64,000 nt of DNA from an uncultured Oscillibacter sp. (GCA_910583785.1 CAJTZK010000001.1:62001-126000); one strand, 5' to 3'. Positions 51,007 to 60,123 are shown, counted from the stretch's first letter. The notes: generated from the letters alone by a model not told the origin. Numbers and translations are program-made.

Positions 51007-51576
51007 ATGACATTTGCAGAAATTATTGCTGCTATGAAGCAGTACGAGAACAGCGAGGAATACAAAAAGTTTGTTGATAGTCTGTTTACCCCTGAACGGG
51101 TAAAGGCGTTTCTTGACACTGAGGCCGGCCAAAAGGCTATGCAGCCTTACATTGACAAGCAATCCGCTAAGGGGCTGGAAACCTGGAAAACCAACAATCT
51201 TCAAGCGTTGATCGACGCTGAGATTAAAACCCGTTTCCCGGAGGCTGACCCCAAAGATACAGAGCTTGCTAAGGTTAAGGCTCAACTGGAGGCCATGCAG
51301 AAAGAGAGCGCCCGTAAGGAGCTGCTGATTAAGGCACAGGCCGTTGCTACGGAAAAGAAATTGCCCGTAAGCCTTGTGAGCTATTTCATTGGTGATGACG
51401 AAAAGACCACAAAGGCAAACCTTGAAACGCTGGAAAAGGTGTTCACTGAGGCTCTTTCTGCTTCAGTTGAAGATCGTTTGAAGCAAGGGCACATCCCTAA
51501 TGGCGATAAAAATGAACAAATGGACGGTGTTACCGCTGCTTTTATGGCGCGGAACCCTGACGTGAAATTGAACTGA
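51007..51576 (+). CDS. Capsid scaffold protein
   Basis: 189 residues, nearly all helical with many Lys/Glu. F-A-E-I-I-A-A-M-K-Q, the P-E-R-V-K-A-F-L-D-T-E-A-G-Q-K motif and a long coil A-K-V-K-A-Q-L-E-A-M-Q-K-E, then a disordered end. It precedes the capsid gene by 17 bases, as scaffold proteins do. AAGGAGGACATAAA precedes ATG 51007. Confidence 0.78.
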   Translation: MTFAEIIAAMKQYENSEEYKKFVDSLFTPERVKAFLDTEAGQKAMQPYIDKQSAKGLETWKTNNLQALIDAEIKTRFPEADPKDTELAKVKAQLEAMQKESARKELLIKAQAVATEKKLPVSLVSYFIGDDEKTTKANLETLEKVFTEALSASVEDRLKQGHIPNGDKNEQMDGVTAAFMARNPDVKLN

Positions 51577-51593
51577 AATAGGAGGAATTTGTA

Positions 51594-52400
51594 ATGGAAC
51601 TGTCTGTAAGATATTCTGACCTGGTTGACGCTAAACTGCGTAATGAGCTTGTCCTAAAGGACGGCGTGATTTTCAATAACTATTATGAGGGCGATCCAAA
51701 AGCGGGCGCTGTCAAGATTCGCAAGACCGGCAAGGCCACTGTTGCCGATTATGACCGTGTGGAGGGTACTGACCTTACCTCTGGTGCATCTCAGTGGATT
51801 ACTGTGACTATCGACAAGGATAAGGCTGTCAATGAGATTGTGGACGGCTATGAGGCCGCTGCTATCCCCGATGGCATTGTGGCTGACCGCTTGACTGCCG
51901 CAACCTATGGCATTGCTGAGGCGTTGGACGTGGACGGCGCTGCTACGCTGGTGGCAGGCGGTACTACCTTGGACAGCACCGCAACTTACACAAAGACCAA
52001 CATTTACGACGCCTTTGTGGATGTGCGTAAGATCATGTCTAAGGCCGGTGTTCCTCAAAATGGCCGCTATGCGCTGGTGTCTCCTGATACCTATGCCAAG
52101 GCGCTAAAGAGTCCTGAGTTTATTGCCGCCTCTGACCTTGGCGATAAGGTCAAGGCTACAGGTGCTTTGGGCGCTATCGCAGGCTTTGCAATCTATGAGA
52201 GCGCCAATCTGGGCGAAGGGGTGGAGGCCGTCTTTGGTCATCCCAACTATGCAACCCGGATCAAGGAGTGGAGTGTGCCCGTGCAGGTGCGCCCGCTCCA
52301 GGATAGCACGCACATTGGTGCGTCCGCTATCTCTGGCCGCACTGTTTATGCTCATGCGGTGAGCAATGCAGATGCAATTTACGTAAAGAAGAGCGCTTAA
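51594..52400 (+). CDS. Major capsid protein
   Basis: 268 residues. V-R-Y-S-D-L-V-D-A-K-L, the turn Y-E-G-D-P-K-A-G-A-V-K-I, and the region I-V-D-G-Y-E-A-A-A-I-P-D-G-I-V-A-D-R-L lead to an HK97-fold style core with R-Y-A-L-V-S-P-D-T-Y-A-K. AT content falls here and codons favour C/G at third positions, as in the most highly made protein. RBS AGGAGGAATTTGTA. Exact subfamily not assigned. Confidence 0.82.
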   Translation: MELSVRYSDLVDAKLRNELVLKDGVIFNNYYEGDPKAGAVKIRKTGKATVADYDRVEGTDLTSGASQWITVTIDKDKAVNEIVDGYEAAAIPDGIVADRLTAATYGIAEALDVDGAATLVAGGTTLDSTATYTKTNIYDAFVDVRKIMSKAGVPQNGRYALVSPDTYAKALKSPEFIAASDLGDKVKATGALGAIAGFAIYESANLGEGVEAVFGHPNYATRIKEWSVPVQVRPLQDSTHIGASAISGRTVYAHAVSNADAIYVKKSA

Positions 52401-52420
52401 CAATAAAGGAGGCGTGTTAA

Positions 52421-52789
52421 ATGGCGGATATGTATGCTGATTGCGTCTCGGTAAAAAAGTGTATTGCACTTACAAAAGACGCTGTTATGAAAGAGTCCGG
52501 TCAAACAGACGAAAGCATTGTTGCCGCATATATTGAACGCGCCTATATGAGTATTTGCAATTATTTATGGTGCGATGAGCTGCCCCGGCGGTTGATTCCG
52601 GCTGTCGGGGCGCTTGCGCCCATATTGGTGCGATATGCGGAACAGTCTGCTACGGGCTATGTGTCTCAAAAATCACAAGGCGGTAGATCTGTTTCCTTTC
52701 AATATAGCGATGGTATCAAGCTGGACGAGTATGGCCTTACTACTGCTATCCGGGCTATGTTGCCCTTACCACGTCTAAGGTGCTTTTGA
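52421..52789 (+). CDS. Head-tail connector, gp6-like
   Basis: 122 residues. Helical (V-K-K-C-I-A-L-T-K-D-A-V-M, I-V-A-A-Y-I-E-R-A-Y-M-S-I-C-N-Y-L-W) with a loop and Y-G-L-T-T-A-I-R-A-M. Position right after the capsid gene fits the first connector ring (DNA-packaging protein). Confidence 0.65.
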   Translation: MADMYADCVSVKKCIALTKDAVMKESGQTDESIVAAYIERAYMSICNYLWCDELPRRLIPAVGALAPILVRYAEQSATGYVSQKSQGGRSVSFQYSDGIKLDEYGLTTAIRAMLPLPRLRCF

Positions 52790-52790
52790 T

Positions 52791-53123
52791 ATGGACTGGT
52801 TTTACAATAAGTCCGTGCGAGTTTTGAGAGAAACAGAGGGGCACCTCTATCATGGAGCATGGGTAGATGGCACGTTGCAAGAGGTTTTGTCCCTTGTATG
52901 CGATGTACAGCCCGCCAACCGGGAACAGATATACAGAGACTACGGCTATTACATCGACTGTCAGATTCGCATTTTCTGCGATCTTTGCGATTTGCGAATT
53001 GGCGATATTGCAGAATATAACGGCCAGCAGTATAAAGTGGTCAAAATCATCAAGTGGGACGATTATCTTGACATATTTGCTGAGGATTATCCAGCAATGG
53101 AGGGCCGCAAAAATGGCGAATGA
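52791..53123 (+). CDS. Head closure protein
   Basis: 110 residues, starting one base after the previous stop. Beta-rich with Y-N-K-S-V-R-V-L-R-E-T, I-A-E-Y-N-G-Q-Q-Y-K-V-V-K-I-I-K-W-D. Pattern and position fit the phage head-closure/adaptor ring that seals the portal. Overlaps the next gene by 11 bases. Confidence 0.6.
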   Translation: MDWFYNKSVRVLRETEGHLYHGAWVDGTLQEVLSLVCDVQPANREQIYRDYGYYIDCQIRIFCDLCDLRIGDIAEYNGQQYKVVKIIKWDDYLDIFAEDYPAMEGRKNGE

Positions 53124-53421
53124 GTTTGCTACTGCTGCTGTCGCTGTCCATACTAAGGCGTTAGAGACAATGCGAGAGGCCATGACCATGATTCAGGCAG
53201 AGACACAGATGATTTGTCCCGTGAAGACCGGCACTCTCAAACGCTCCTATCAAAGCAAGGCTGAGGATATTGGCGGTGTCGTTGTTGGGGCGGTAGGCTC
53301 CAATGTGGAGTATGCGGTATGGGCAGATATGCACCAACCACACTTGACACGGGCGGTTGATGAAAATATGAATAAAATACAAGATATGTTCCATAGCGCA
53401 TTAAAAGACGGTGGACAATAA
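53113..53421 (+). CDS. HK97 gp10-like tail-component protein
   Basis: 102 residues from ATG 53113; a longer frame to 52867 is a shadow. C-P-V-K-T-G-T-L-K-R-S-Y then V-G-S-N-V-E-Y-A-V-W-A-D: the gp10-type signature (P-x-x-T-G-x-L, Y-A-x-x-x-E-x). It links head completion to the tail. The stop overlaps the next start. Confidence 0.78.
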   Translation: MANEFATAAVAVHTKALETMREAMTMIQAETQMICPVKTGTLKRSYQSKAEDIGGVVVGAVGSNVEYAVWADMHQPHLTRAVDENMNKIQDMFHSALKDGGQ

Positions 53422-53801
53422 TGGACTTCAATACAATTCGAGAATTTTTAATTGCCGATACGGGTTTGACCGCCCTTGTCGGCAATAATGTTTTTCTGTT
53501 TGACCGCCCAGAAAAATGCGATTGTGAAGATTATATCACTTATTCGCCAAAAGAGATGCAGAGTATTGGGGGCGGCGTAAGAGCTTATCAACTGGATATG
53601 CGAGTCGTGAGCAAGAACAAGCTGAAGCTGCTTGCGGTCAAAGATCGGTTGATTGATTTGCTTGATTGTCACAATCGAGCCACAAATATTAAAGATAACG
53701 ATGCCCATATTCGCAAAATCAGATTGATTAACGGTGGGGGTATCGCCAAAGCGGATAATGGAGATTACTATGCGTTTCTCTATTTTTACGTGATTATTTA
53801 G
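53421..53801 (+). CDS. Tail terminator-like protein
   Basis: 126 residues. I-R-E-F-L-I-A-D-T-G-L-T-A-L-V-G at the start and a beta-rich end (D-Y-Y-A-F-L-Y-F-Y-V-I-I) with length and place of a tail terminator that caps the tail tube. Low sequence similarity expected in this family. Confidence 0.6.
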   Translation: MDFNTIREFLIADTGLTALVGNNVFLFDRPEKCDCEDYITYSPKEMQSIGGGVRAYQLDMRVVSKNKLKLLAVKDRLIDLLDCHNRATNIKDNDAHIRKIRLINGGGIAKADNGDYYAFLYFYVII

Positions 53802-53825
53802 AATGATAAAGGAGGATAGCGCAAC

Positions 53826-54461
53826 ATGAATGTTGGCACTAACAAGCTAAGAAGCGGCAACGAAAGCAGCGTTGTCGTTGGTTCTGGATATCTCTATGCG
53901 TGTCCGGCGAATGCGATTAAAAATCCATATAATATTACAGAAACAGAGCGGGCCGCAATGGAGGAAATTGGATACATTGAGTCCAATGCCGTACTCAGTG
54001 CAAAGGCAACAAGTACACCTGTTAAGTCTGCCAATTATGGTAAGATTTTTAACATATACAGTGAAAAGGAAGTTTCCTTTACAACTGGCATTATTTCGTG
54101 GAACATGGAGCATGTTTCTAAGTATCTGACCGGCTCAAAGTATGAAAAAACAGCAAATGGAACCCGTTACTACTACGGTGTACATGACCGCGCTCCATCT
54201 GTAACTTTGCTGTTTGTTGCGGAAGATGACTATGAGGGCAAGCGTATCTCTATAGTTATGCCCCTGGCCCAATTTCAGGGAGAGCTTGAAATGGACTTTA
54301 ATGCAGAGAATCCGGTGAGCTTTAACTATGCGTTTGACCTTATGGGCACAGTCAATCCAGCCGATCAAAAGTCTAATTATTTCTATATGATCGAAGAGGA
54401 AACCAATAGGGATGTTGGCGGTTCTGGTGCAGAGGAACCGGGCGGGACTGAACCCCTCTAA
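53826..54461 (+). CDS. Major tail tube protein
   Basis: 211 residues. T-N-K-L-R-S-G-N-E-S-S-V-V-V-G-S-G-Y-L-Y-A, long beta strands and a Gly/Glu/Pro end (G-G-S-G-A-E-E-P-G-G-T). GATAAAGGAGGATAGCGCAAC precedes ATG 53826. Position between tail terminator and chaperones fits the tube protein. Confidence 0.7.
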   Translation: MNVGTNKLRSGNESSVVVGSGYLYACPANAIKNPYNITETERAAMEEIGYIESNAVLSAKATSTPVKSANYGKIFNIYSEKEVSFTTGIISWNMEHVSKYLTGSKYEKTANGTRYYYGVHDRAPSVTLLFVAEDDYEGKRISIVMPLAQFQGELEMDFNAENPVSFNYAFDLMGTVNPADQKSNYFYMIEEETNRDVGGSGAEEPGGTEPL

Positions 54462-54485
54462 AACTGAGATAAGGAGATAATCACG

Positions 54486-54806
54486 ATGGCAACACGCAAG
54501 ATTGATCTTTCTACTCTTTACAAAGAGGATATTGAGATTGTAAGCCTAACGGGGACTACATACACCATTCCCGGTAACTTTTCCAGTGAGCTTTTTGTCA
54601 ATTTGTATGATACCTATGCTGAGCTAAAAAAGCTAAAAGCAAAGGATATCAAGCGCGCTTTTGAGATGATGAAGGAATGGGCACTTGCAATCATTTCCAT
54701 GGATAAGTCAAAGGAAGTCACCATGGAAACGGTAGAGCGGGAATTTAACGATTTCCGTGTGTTGGAAATGCTTTTGACTAATCTTCTCAGTATGGCGAAT
54801 GAATGA
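54486..54806 (+). CDS. Tail assembly chaperone, first part
   Basis: 106 residues. K-I-D-L-S-T-L-Y, then L-F-V-N-L-Y-D-T-Y-A-E-L-K-K-L and acidic helices. Length and order just before a second chaperone and the tape measure fit the G protein of siphophages. The next gene starts four bases before its end. Confidence 0.65.
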   Translation: MATRKIDLSTLYKEDIEIVSLTGTTYTIPGNFSSELFVNLYDTYAELKKLKAKDIKRAFEMMKEWALAIISMDKSKEVTMETVEREFNDFRVLEMLLTNLLSMANE

Positions 54807-55447
54807 CCATGATCCACGATCTTGATTTTGTTTGCCCTGATGATATTGACATTGCCCTGCCGGTTGCCCCGGCGGGGCTTTTTTTCGTTCACCTGGAAGG
54901 GGGTATATCCACCAGACTATATTTGTCAATGCTTAAATATCGCCAACAGATGACAAATAAGCAGACGAACAATGATGCGCTGGAGCAGTTGAAAGATATG
55001 GCGCTAAAGATCATTCGGGAGGATCGGACGCACAAGGGTATAACAGACGATTATTTTGACGTTCATTTGAACCATTTTCCGGTGCTTAAAGCACTGGTAT
55101 CAACAGTGTACCAGGCCATGGGAGAGCTTGCAAATCAGCCGGGGCTTACTCTACCCCAAATCATGGAAAACGGGGCAGAGGCAGAGGACGCAGACGGGCA
55201 AGAGGTTATGCGTGACATTGCCTTTGTTATGGCGCACACGGCCAATACTTACAAAGACATTATGGATATGCCGTATGTCACTTTTGCGTGTCTGCTAAAG
55301 AATTTAATGCTGAATGAGGCGCTGAAAGACCCGGAATATCGGGATGCCTACGAAAAATACCAGCGCATGGAGTCTCTTAAAAGCGGAAAGAAAAAGAATC
55401 AAAAATTGGATATTGAAGGATTAAAGAGGTTTGCCACAAACCTCTAA
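54803..55447 (+). CDS. Tail assembly chaperone, second part
   Basis: 214 residues. Separate ATG overlapping the first chaperone's stop by four bases (ATGA), offset by two frames, so it could be reached by a -1 slip or by re-initiation. No good slippery heptamer is seen. Mostly helical: K-A-L-V-S-T-V-Y-Q-A-M-G, then E-Y-R-D-A-Y-E-K-Y. The fused G-T form is typical of siphophages; here the downstream part also has its own start. Confidence 0.6.
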   Translation: MTMIHDLDFVCPDDIDIALPVAPAGLFFVHLEGGISTRLYLSMLKYRQQMTNKQTNNDALEQLKDMALKIIREDRTHKGITDDYFDVHLNHFPVLKALVSTVYQAMGELANQPGLTLPQIMENGAEAEDADGQEVMRDIAFVMAHTANTYKDIMDMPYVTFACLLKNLMLNEALKDPEYRDAYEKYQRMESLKSGKKKNQKLDIEGLKRFATNL

Positions 55448-55462
55448 GATTGGAGGTGGATA

Positions 55463-57787
55463 ATGGCAACTATTAACCTTGCTGAGTATCAATATACCCT
55501 GTCATTGGATGACAGTCAATATATACAATCTATGCAACAGGCGGAAAGTGCCGCCGACAAAATGAAAACTAAGATTGAGAGCGTTGGCGGTTTTCTCAAA
55601 GGCGCTCTTACAGCAGGTTTGGCCGCTGCCGGCGTAGCTGTTGCCGCTGCTGTCAAATCCGGTGTCGATAGTGCTATCGAACTGGATGAGCAAATGAGCA
55701 AATTCCAATCCTCTACCGGCGCAACCGCCGATGAGGTGGAAAAAATCAGGGATATTGCAAAAGACCTCTATGCCGTCAATACAGATAGTATGGAGGATAT
55801 CGTAGAGACTTCTACGGCCATGATGACACAGATGGGTGCGAGCACAGAACAGGTAGAAGCGCTACAACAGTCTATCATGGACTTTGCCAAAACCACAGGA
55901 CAGGCTAACACGGATGTTGTATCATCTGTTGACGATATTGGAGATGCCTGGGGGATGACCGCAGAGGAAAGCGTTGCATTTCTGGATGTGTTGAAGAAAT
56001 CCTCTGAGGATTTTGGTACGGATGTTTCTGGCATAGCAAGTGCGTTGACTTCTTGCGCCCCCGCCGCTAAAGCCTTGGGGCTGGATATTGAAGAAGTCAA
56101 TGGGATTATGAACCTGTTTGCCGATAGCGGTTTGGATGCGTCTCAGGGTATCACAGCTCTTACATATGCCGCAAAGCAAGTGGAGTCACCTGAGCAATTT
56201 AGGACTATGCTTGCGGACATTCAGGCGATTACAGACCCTACAGAGCGGGCACAAGCTGCCGTGGAGCTGTTTGGCTCTAAGGCAGGTGTTGCGTTGTCCA
56301 ACGTATTTGACGGTACAACAGCGTTGGAGGATTATATCTTAACCGTTGACCAATGTGCCGGATCAGTAGCAAATGCCAGCGCCGCTTTTGACAGTAATTT
56401 TAATGTGCAACTGGAGTTGCTGAAAAAGCAATTTAATAGTGTAACCTTGGAAATCGGGGAGGGCCTACTGCCTATCCTTAATACAATCATGTCATGGGTA
56501 AGTGCTAATTTGCCCGTAATGGTAGAGACAGTGAAGGGCGCTATTGATGGCATTGTTACTTTCTTTGAACCGATTATCACCGCAGCGCAAGGGCTGTTTT
56601 CTGCCCTGGATTTGGGATCAGCACAGTCAAGTGAAGCGTTTGCAGCTATGCAAGAGGCTATTGGTAGTGTGCTGGAAGCAATTCAGACGGTGATCCAAGC
56701 GTTCATTAATTTAGTCTCTGGTATTTGGGAGACATGGGGCGCTGATATTGTCAATATTGTTACATCCCAATTTGAAAACGTAATGAACGTGATTCAAAAT
56801 GCGCTTGATCTTATCACAGGTATTGTCCAAGTGTTTACTGCTGCCTTACAAGGTGATTGGGAGGGTGCGTTTGAAGCACTAAAAGGTGTAGCAGAGAGTG
56901 GTTGGGAGTTAGTTAAAAGTATCTTTGAGGCTATTGTAGAGCCAATTGCTAATATTTTGGGGACTGTCATCTCCAAAATTTCAGAGTGGGCTACAAATAT
57001 GGTCAATAAGGCAAAAGAAGCTGCTACCAACTTTTTGAATAATATTATTCAATCTATTACCAGCTTGCCCGAAAAAGTCTATAACACTATCAAGGCCGCA
57101 ATCAGCAAAGTTACTACATGGGGCAATGAAATGAAAAATGCCGCTGTAAATGGTATGAAAACGCTGGTAAGCGGTATTGTGAGTGCATTGTCTGGCCTGC
57201 CTGGTCAAATGGTGTCTATCGGTACTGACCTTGTAAAAGGCATTTGGAATGGTATCAATAACGCTGTTGGTTGGGTGCTGGACAAAATTAAAGGATTTGG
57301 CTCCAGCATTGTCAGCGGGATTAAAGATATTTTTGGTATTCATTCTCCATCCAAGCTAATGAGGGATGAGGTAGGTAAATACCTTGCTGAAGGTATCGGC
57401 GTTGGGTTTGAAGATGAGATGCAGACCGTAAATAAGCAAATCCGGGATGCTATTGATACAAATTTTAACGTCAATGCAGATGTGCTATCCAGTATGAGAG
57501 GCAATCCAGCCTATACCGTTGCTACTGTTAAAATACCTACTGTTGGAGTAGGGGGGAGCAATGTCTTCACAGTGTCTTATGGTGACATTGTGATTGAGGG
57601 TAATGCAGACGATAAAACTGTACAATCATTTAGGGATGCACTACGGGAAAATGCCGAGTATGTGGTTGACCTCGTGCAAAAAGAATCGCGTGACTATTTT
57701 AAAAATTACACAATCGAAAGATTAACCCAAGCTAATAAAAGGAAGGGCTTGAAAAACAGTTTTGGTAGTCAAATGCTTCGCGGATAG
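55463..57787 (+). CDS. Tape measure protein
   Basis: 774 residues, by far the longest structural protein. Coil-forming Asn/Gln/Lys/Glu-rich start, Gly/Ala-rich membrane-type segments (L-K-G-A-L-T-A-G-L-A-A-A-G-V, N-L-P-V-M-V-E-T-V-K-G), repeats such as I-S-T-S-T-A-M-M-T-Q-M-G, and C-terminal S-I-V-S-G-I-K-D-I-F-G-I-H-S-P-S-K-L-M, the usual tape-measure end. Tail length by family rule (about 0.15 nm per residue) would be near 115 nm. After this gene the late region is cut short. Confidence 0.92.
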   Translation: MATINLAEYQYTLSLDDSQYIQSMQQAESAADKMKTKIESVGGFLKGALTAGLAAAGVAVAAAVKSGVDSAIELDEQMSKFQSSTGATADEVEKIRDIAKDLYAVNTDSMEDIVETSTAMMTQMGASTEQVEALQQSIMDFAKTTGQANTDVVSSVDDIGDAWGMTAEESVAFLDVLKKSSEDFGTDVSGIASALTSCAPAAKALGLDIEEVNGIMNLFADSGLDASQGITALTYAAKQVESPEQFRTMLADIQAITDPTERAQAAVELFGSKAGVALSNVFDGTTALEDYILTVDQCAGSVANASAAFDSNFNVQLELLKKQFNSVTLEIGEGLLPILNTIMSWVSANLPVMVETVKGAIDGIVTFFEPIITAAQGLFSALDLGSAQSSEAFAAMQEAIGSVLEAIQTVIQAFINLVSGIWETWGADIVNIVTSQFENVMNVIQNALDLITGIVQVFTAALQGDWEGAFEALKGVAESGWELVKSIFEAIVEPIANILGTVISKISEWATNMVNKAKEAATNFLNNIIQSITSLPEKVYNTIKAAISKVTTWGNEMKNAAVNGMKTLVSGIVSALSGLPGQMVSIGTDLVKGIWNGINNAVGWVLDKIKGFGSSIVSGIKDIFGIHSPSKLMRDEVGKYLAEGIGVGFEDEMQTVNKQIRDAIDTNFNVNADVLSSMRGNPAYTVATVKIPTVGVGGSNVFTVSYGDIVIEGNADDKTVQSFRDALRENAEYVVDLVQKESRDYFKNYTIERLTQANKRKGLKNSFGSQMLRG

Positions 57788-57803
57788 GTAAGGGAATGAT
57801 TAG

Positions 57804-58088
57804 ATGAGATATTTACCATACGATGGTGACACAAAGCAGCTATATCCTACGGCGGAATGGTGTAGTGTTGTTGGCAATTGGATTGATGATAAAGGATTAT
57901 CGTTCAACTTCCCGAATGAAATTGCCTGCAAAGGAGGACGTTTAGAAATCAACGATCCTAAACAAAGAACAATGGCGCTGTTTGCACTTAACTACGCTAA
58001 ACAGCGGCGCGAACAACTCAAAAATTCGCTTCTGATTCAGATTAGTAATCTGGACAGAGCAATCAAACAGCTACAGACCGCTGAATAG
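57804..58088 (+). CDS. Unknown small protein after the tape measure gene
   Basis: 94 residues, ATG 57804. Start Y-L-P-Y-D-G-D-T-K-Q-L-Y, then helical K-Q-R-T-M-A-L-F-A-L-N-Y-A-K-Q-R-R and a coil-like end. No resemblance to holin, lysin or tail-tip proteins. Last late gene; a hairpin follows. Confidence 0.5.
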   Translation: MRYLPYDGDTKQLYPTAEWCSVVGNWIDDKGLSFNFPNEIACKGGRLEINDPKQRTMALFALNYAKQRREQLKNSLLIQISNLDRAIKQLQTAE

Positions 58089-58102
58089 AGAAAGCTCATA
58101 TC

Positions 58103-58143
58103 AATCCCGATTGTTTGGAAAATCAGACAATCGGGATTTACTC
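58103..58143 (+). terminator. Terminator of the late genes
   Basis: Perfect 12-bp stem 58103-58114 with 58127-58138. T-run is poor (TACTCTTTT). Confidence 0.7.
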
Positions 58144-58204
58144 TTTTGGGAATAGGACAACTTGTAAAGGGAATATATTTGTCGCATAAGTGAGGTGGTT
58201 TTTA

Positions 58205-58405
58205 TTGCCGCAACGAAAAATTATTCTACCATCTGAACAACAACACAAGTTTGAAAGTGCAATCAAGGCAGGAATATTGAAAGAGCTACATAGAGATAAG
58301 TTGCTGACCGATGCACAATTGAGTTATCTGCTATCTGACTTACAGAAGCAAAACACTTGCGCATTTAATAAAAATACTTGCGCATTAAGTGAACTTGTGG
58401 TATGA
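58205..58405 (+). CDS. Small SHOCT-like protein upstream of the integrase
   Basis: 66 residues from TTG 58205 with GAGGTGG six bases upstream (a GTG at 58190 is too close to that site). K-E-L-H-R-D-K-L-L-T-D-A-Q-L-S-Y-L-L-S-D-L is a short helical element as in SHOCT or helix-bundle proteins that often precede large serine recombinases. Candidate directionality factor or regulator; not shown. Its end carries the repeat N-T-C-A twice. Confidence 0.5.
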   Translation: MPQRKIILPSEQQHKFESAIKAGILKELHRDKLLTDAQLSYLLSDLQKQNTCAFNKNTCALSELVV

Positions 58406-58406
58406 T
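58355..58406 (+). promoter_or_regulatory. Direct repeat and integrase promoter
   Basis: A-C-T-T-G-C-G-C-A-T-T occurs at 58355-58365 and 58376-58386, exactly 21 bp (two helical turns) apart. The second copy contains TTGCGC 58378-58383; with a 17-bp spacer TATGAT follows at 58401-58406. This makes a promoter inside the small gene, 38 bp before the integrase start. Confidence 0.6.
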
Positions 58407-58443
58407 GACAGAAACATACAAAAGAGAGCTGGAGGCAACTGCT

Positions 58444-60123
58444 ATGAGAACACAAACTAACTCAATTTTGGATATTACGAACTATGCACAGCGGACAAAA
58501 AAGAAGCGTGTATGCGCTTATGCACGTGTGTCCACAGACAAGGACGATCAGGCTAACAGCTACGAAAGCCAATGCAGATATTTTACCGAATACATACAAC
58601 AGCACAGTGATTGGGATTTTGCTGGCATCTATGCCGATGAGGGGATAACAGGCACATCCACAAAGAAGCGGGAAAACTTTAGGCGTATGATTATTGACGC
58701 TGAGAACGGCCTTATTGATCTCATTTTAACAAAGGAAGTCAGCCGTTTTGCCCGGAATACTGTTGATACGCTAACCTTCACACGCGAGTTGAAAAAGCGT
58801 GGGATTTATGTTATATTTTTGAATGATAACATAAATACTCAGGATAATGATGGGGAATTGCGCTTGTCCATTATGGCAACTATCGCACAGGACGAAAGCC
58901 GCAAGACCTCTGAGCGCGTGAAATGGGGGCAAAAGAGACGTATGGAGCAAGGTGTAGTATTTGGGCGTGATATGCTGGGCTACGCTGTGCGTGGTGGCAA
59001 GTTGTATCTGAATGAGGATGAAGCTGAGATAGTCCGCCTGATCTTCCACAAATTCACAGATGAGGGCAAGGGAACACACGTCATAGCAAGAGAATTGCGT
59101 GAAGCTGGTATTCGACCTATGCGAGTCAAAGAATGGTCGAATACGGTAATCTTGCGTCTCTTGCGGAATGAGAAATATGTAGGTGACTTGTGCCAAAAGA
59201 AAACCTATACCCCGGACTACCTGAGCCATGAAAAGCGATATAACCGTGGAGCAGAGGAAAAAGTCTATATCCGTGACCATCATCCAGAAATTGCGATTAT
59301 TGACCGTGACTTATGGGATCGGACACAGGCCGAACTTGAGCGGCGTTCACCAAACCCGGAAATGAAAGCCAAACACAGTAACCGCTATTGGTGTAGCGGT
59401 AAACTTTGGTGCGGGGAATGTGGAGGGCGCTTTATTAGCCGCTCCAAAATTCTTTTAGCAGGGGGTAGCTATAAGGCGTGGCGCTGTTGGGAGGCTTCAA
59501 AGCATGGTACTCCCAAAAAAGACTCATATGGAAACTCTGTTGGATGCGTAGGAAAGTCGATCAATGACCGTACATTACGTGTCCTAACTGCCTATGCTGT
59601 CAACCTTATAACTGTCAACAAAGAGCAAATCAAGCGGGAATTGATGCAAAGTATTAAAAAAGTTGTGTCAATGCCGCAAAAAGAAGTGGACAAGCATAAG
59701 ATTGAAGCAGAAATTGAAAATCTACGTAAAAAGAAAATCAAGATTATTGACCTCGCCGCTGAGGGCGCTATATCGGCGGGGGATATGAAAGCGCAAAATG
59801 AAGTTTATTCTGCACAAATCGCAGACTTTACAAGACGGCTTACTGAGGCCGAAAATGCAAGCAACGTTCAACTGTCCGAAGCAAAGCGGCTGGAAGAATA
59901 CGCAAAGCGGATTGATACCTTATTAGATATTAACCCGGAAGATGATAATACACTTAAAGAGACTTTGCAGAAAGCCGTGGTGTACAATGATGGTATGATT
60001 GACATTTACCTTAATTGTGTGCCATTTGGTATTAGATTGTGGTATAAAACGTCTGGTAAGCTGGACTTTTTTGCTGTTGAAGTAACAAAGTTTGAGATGG
60101 CTAATCCAGATGTGCAATTTTGA
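58444..60123 (+). CDS. Large serine integrase
   Basis: 559 residues from ATG 58444 (GCTGGAGGCAACTGCT before it; the ATG at 58402 lacks a ribosome site and lies on the -10). Resolvase domain with Ser30 in Y-A-R-V-S-T-D-K-D-D, then D-E-G-I-T-G-T-S near residues 72-79 and R-F-A-R-N-T-V-D near 104-111, a recombinase domain, a Cys4 zinc ribbon (C-G-E-C-G-G region near 333-338) and a long coiled coil near 430-520. Same family as SpoIVCA (skin) and SprA (SPbeta). Its stop codon is 11 bp from the predicted crossover, typical for these integrases. Confidence 0.95.
   Translation: MRTQTNSILDITNYAQRTKKKRVCAYARVSTDKDDQANSYESQCRYFTEYIQQHSDWDFAGIYADEGITGTSTKKRENFRRMIIDAENGLIDLILTKEVSRFARNTVDTLTFTRELKKRGIYVIFLNDNINTQDNDGELRLSIMATIAQDESRKTSERVKWGQKRRMEQGVVFGRDMLGYAVRGGKLYLNEDEAEIVRLIFHKFTDEGKGTHVIARELREAGIRPMRVKEWSNTVILRLLRNEKYVGDLCQKKTYTPDYLSHEKRYNRGAEEKVYIRDHHPEIAIIDRDLWDRTQAELERRSPNPEMKAKHSNRYWCSGKLWCGECGGRFISRSKILLAGGSYKAWRCWEASKHGTPKKDSYGNSVGCVGKSINDRTLRVLTAYAVNLITVNKEQIKRELMQSIKKVVSMPQKEVDKHKIEAEIENLRKKKIKIIDLAAEGAISAGDMKAQNEVYSAQIADFTRRLTEAENASNVQLSEAKRLEEYAKRIDTLLDINPEDDNTLKETLQKAVVYNDGMIDIYLNCVPFGIRLWYKTSGKLDFFAVEVTKFEMANPDVQF

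Noticed and set aside
58100..58444. Sigma-E or sigma-K promoter for the integrase
   Set aside because: No -35/-10 pair with correct spacing; the best promoter is a housekeeping type.
33472..60123. A complete, inducible siphophage
   Set aside because: Tail-tip, receptor-binding and lysis genes are not found after the tape measure gene.
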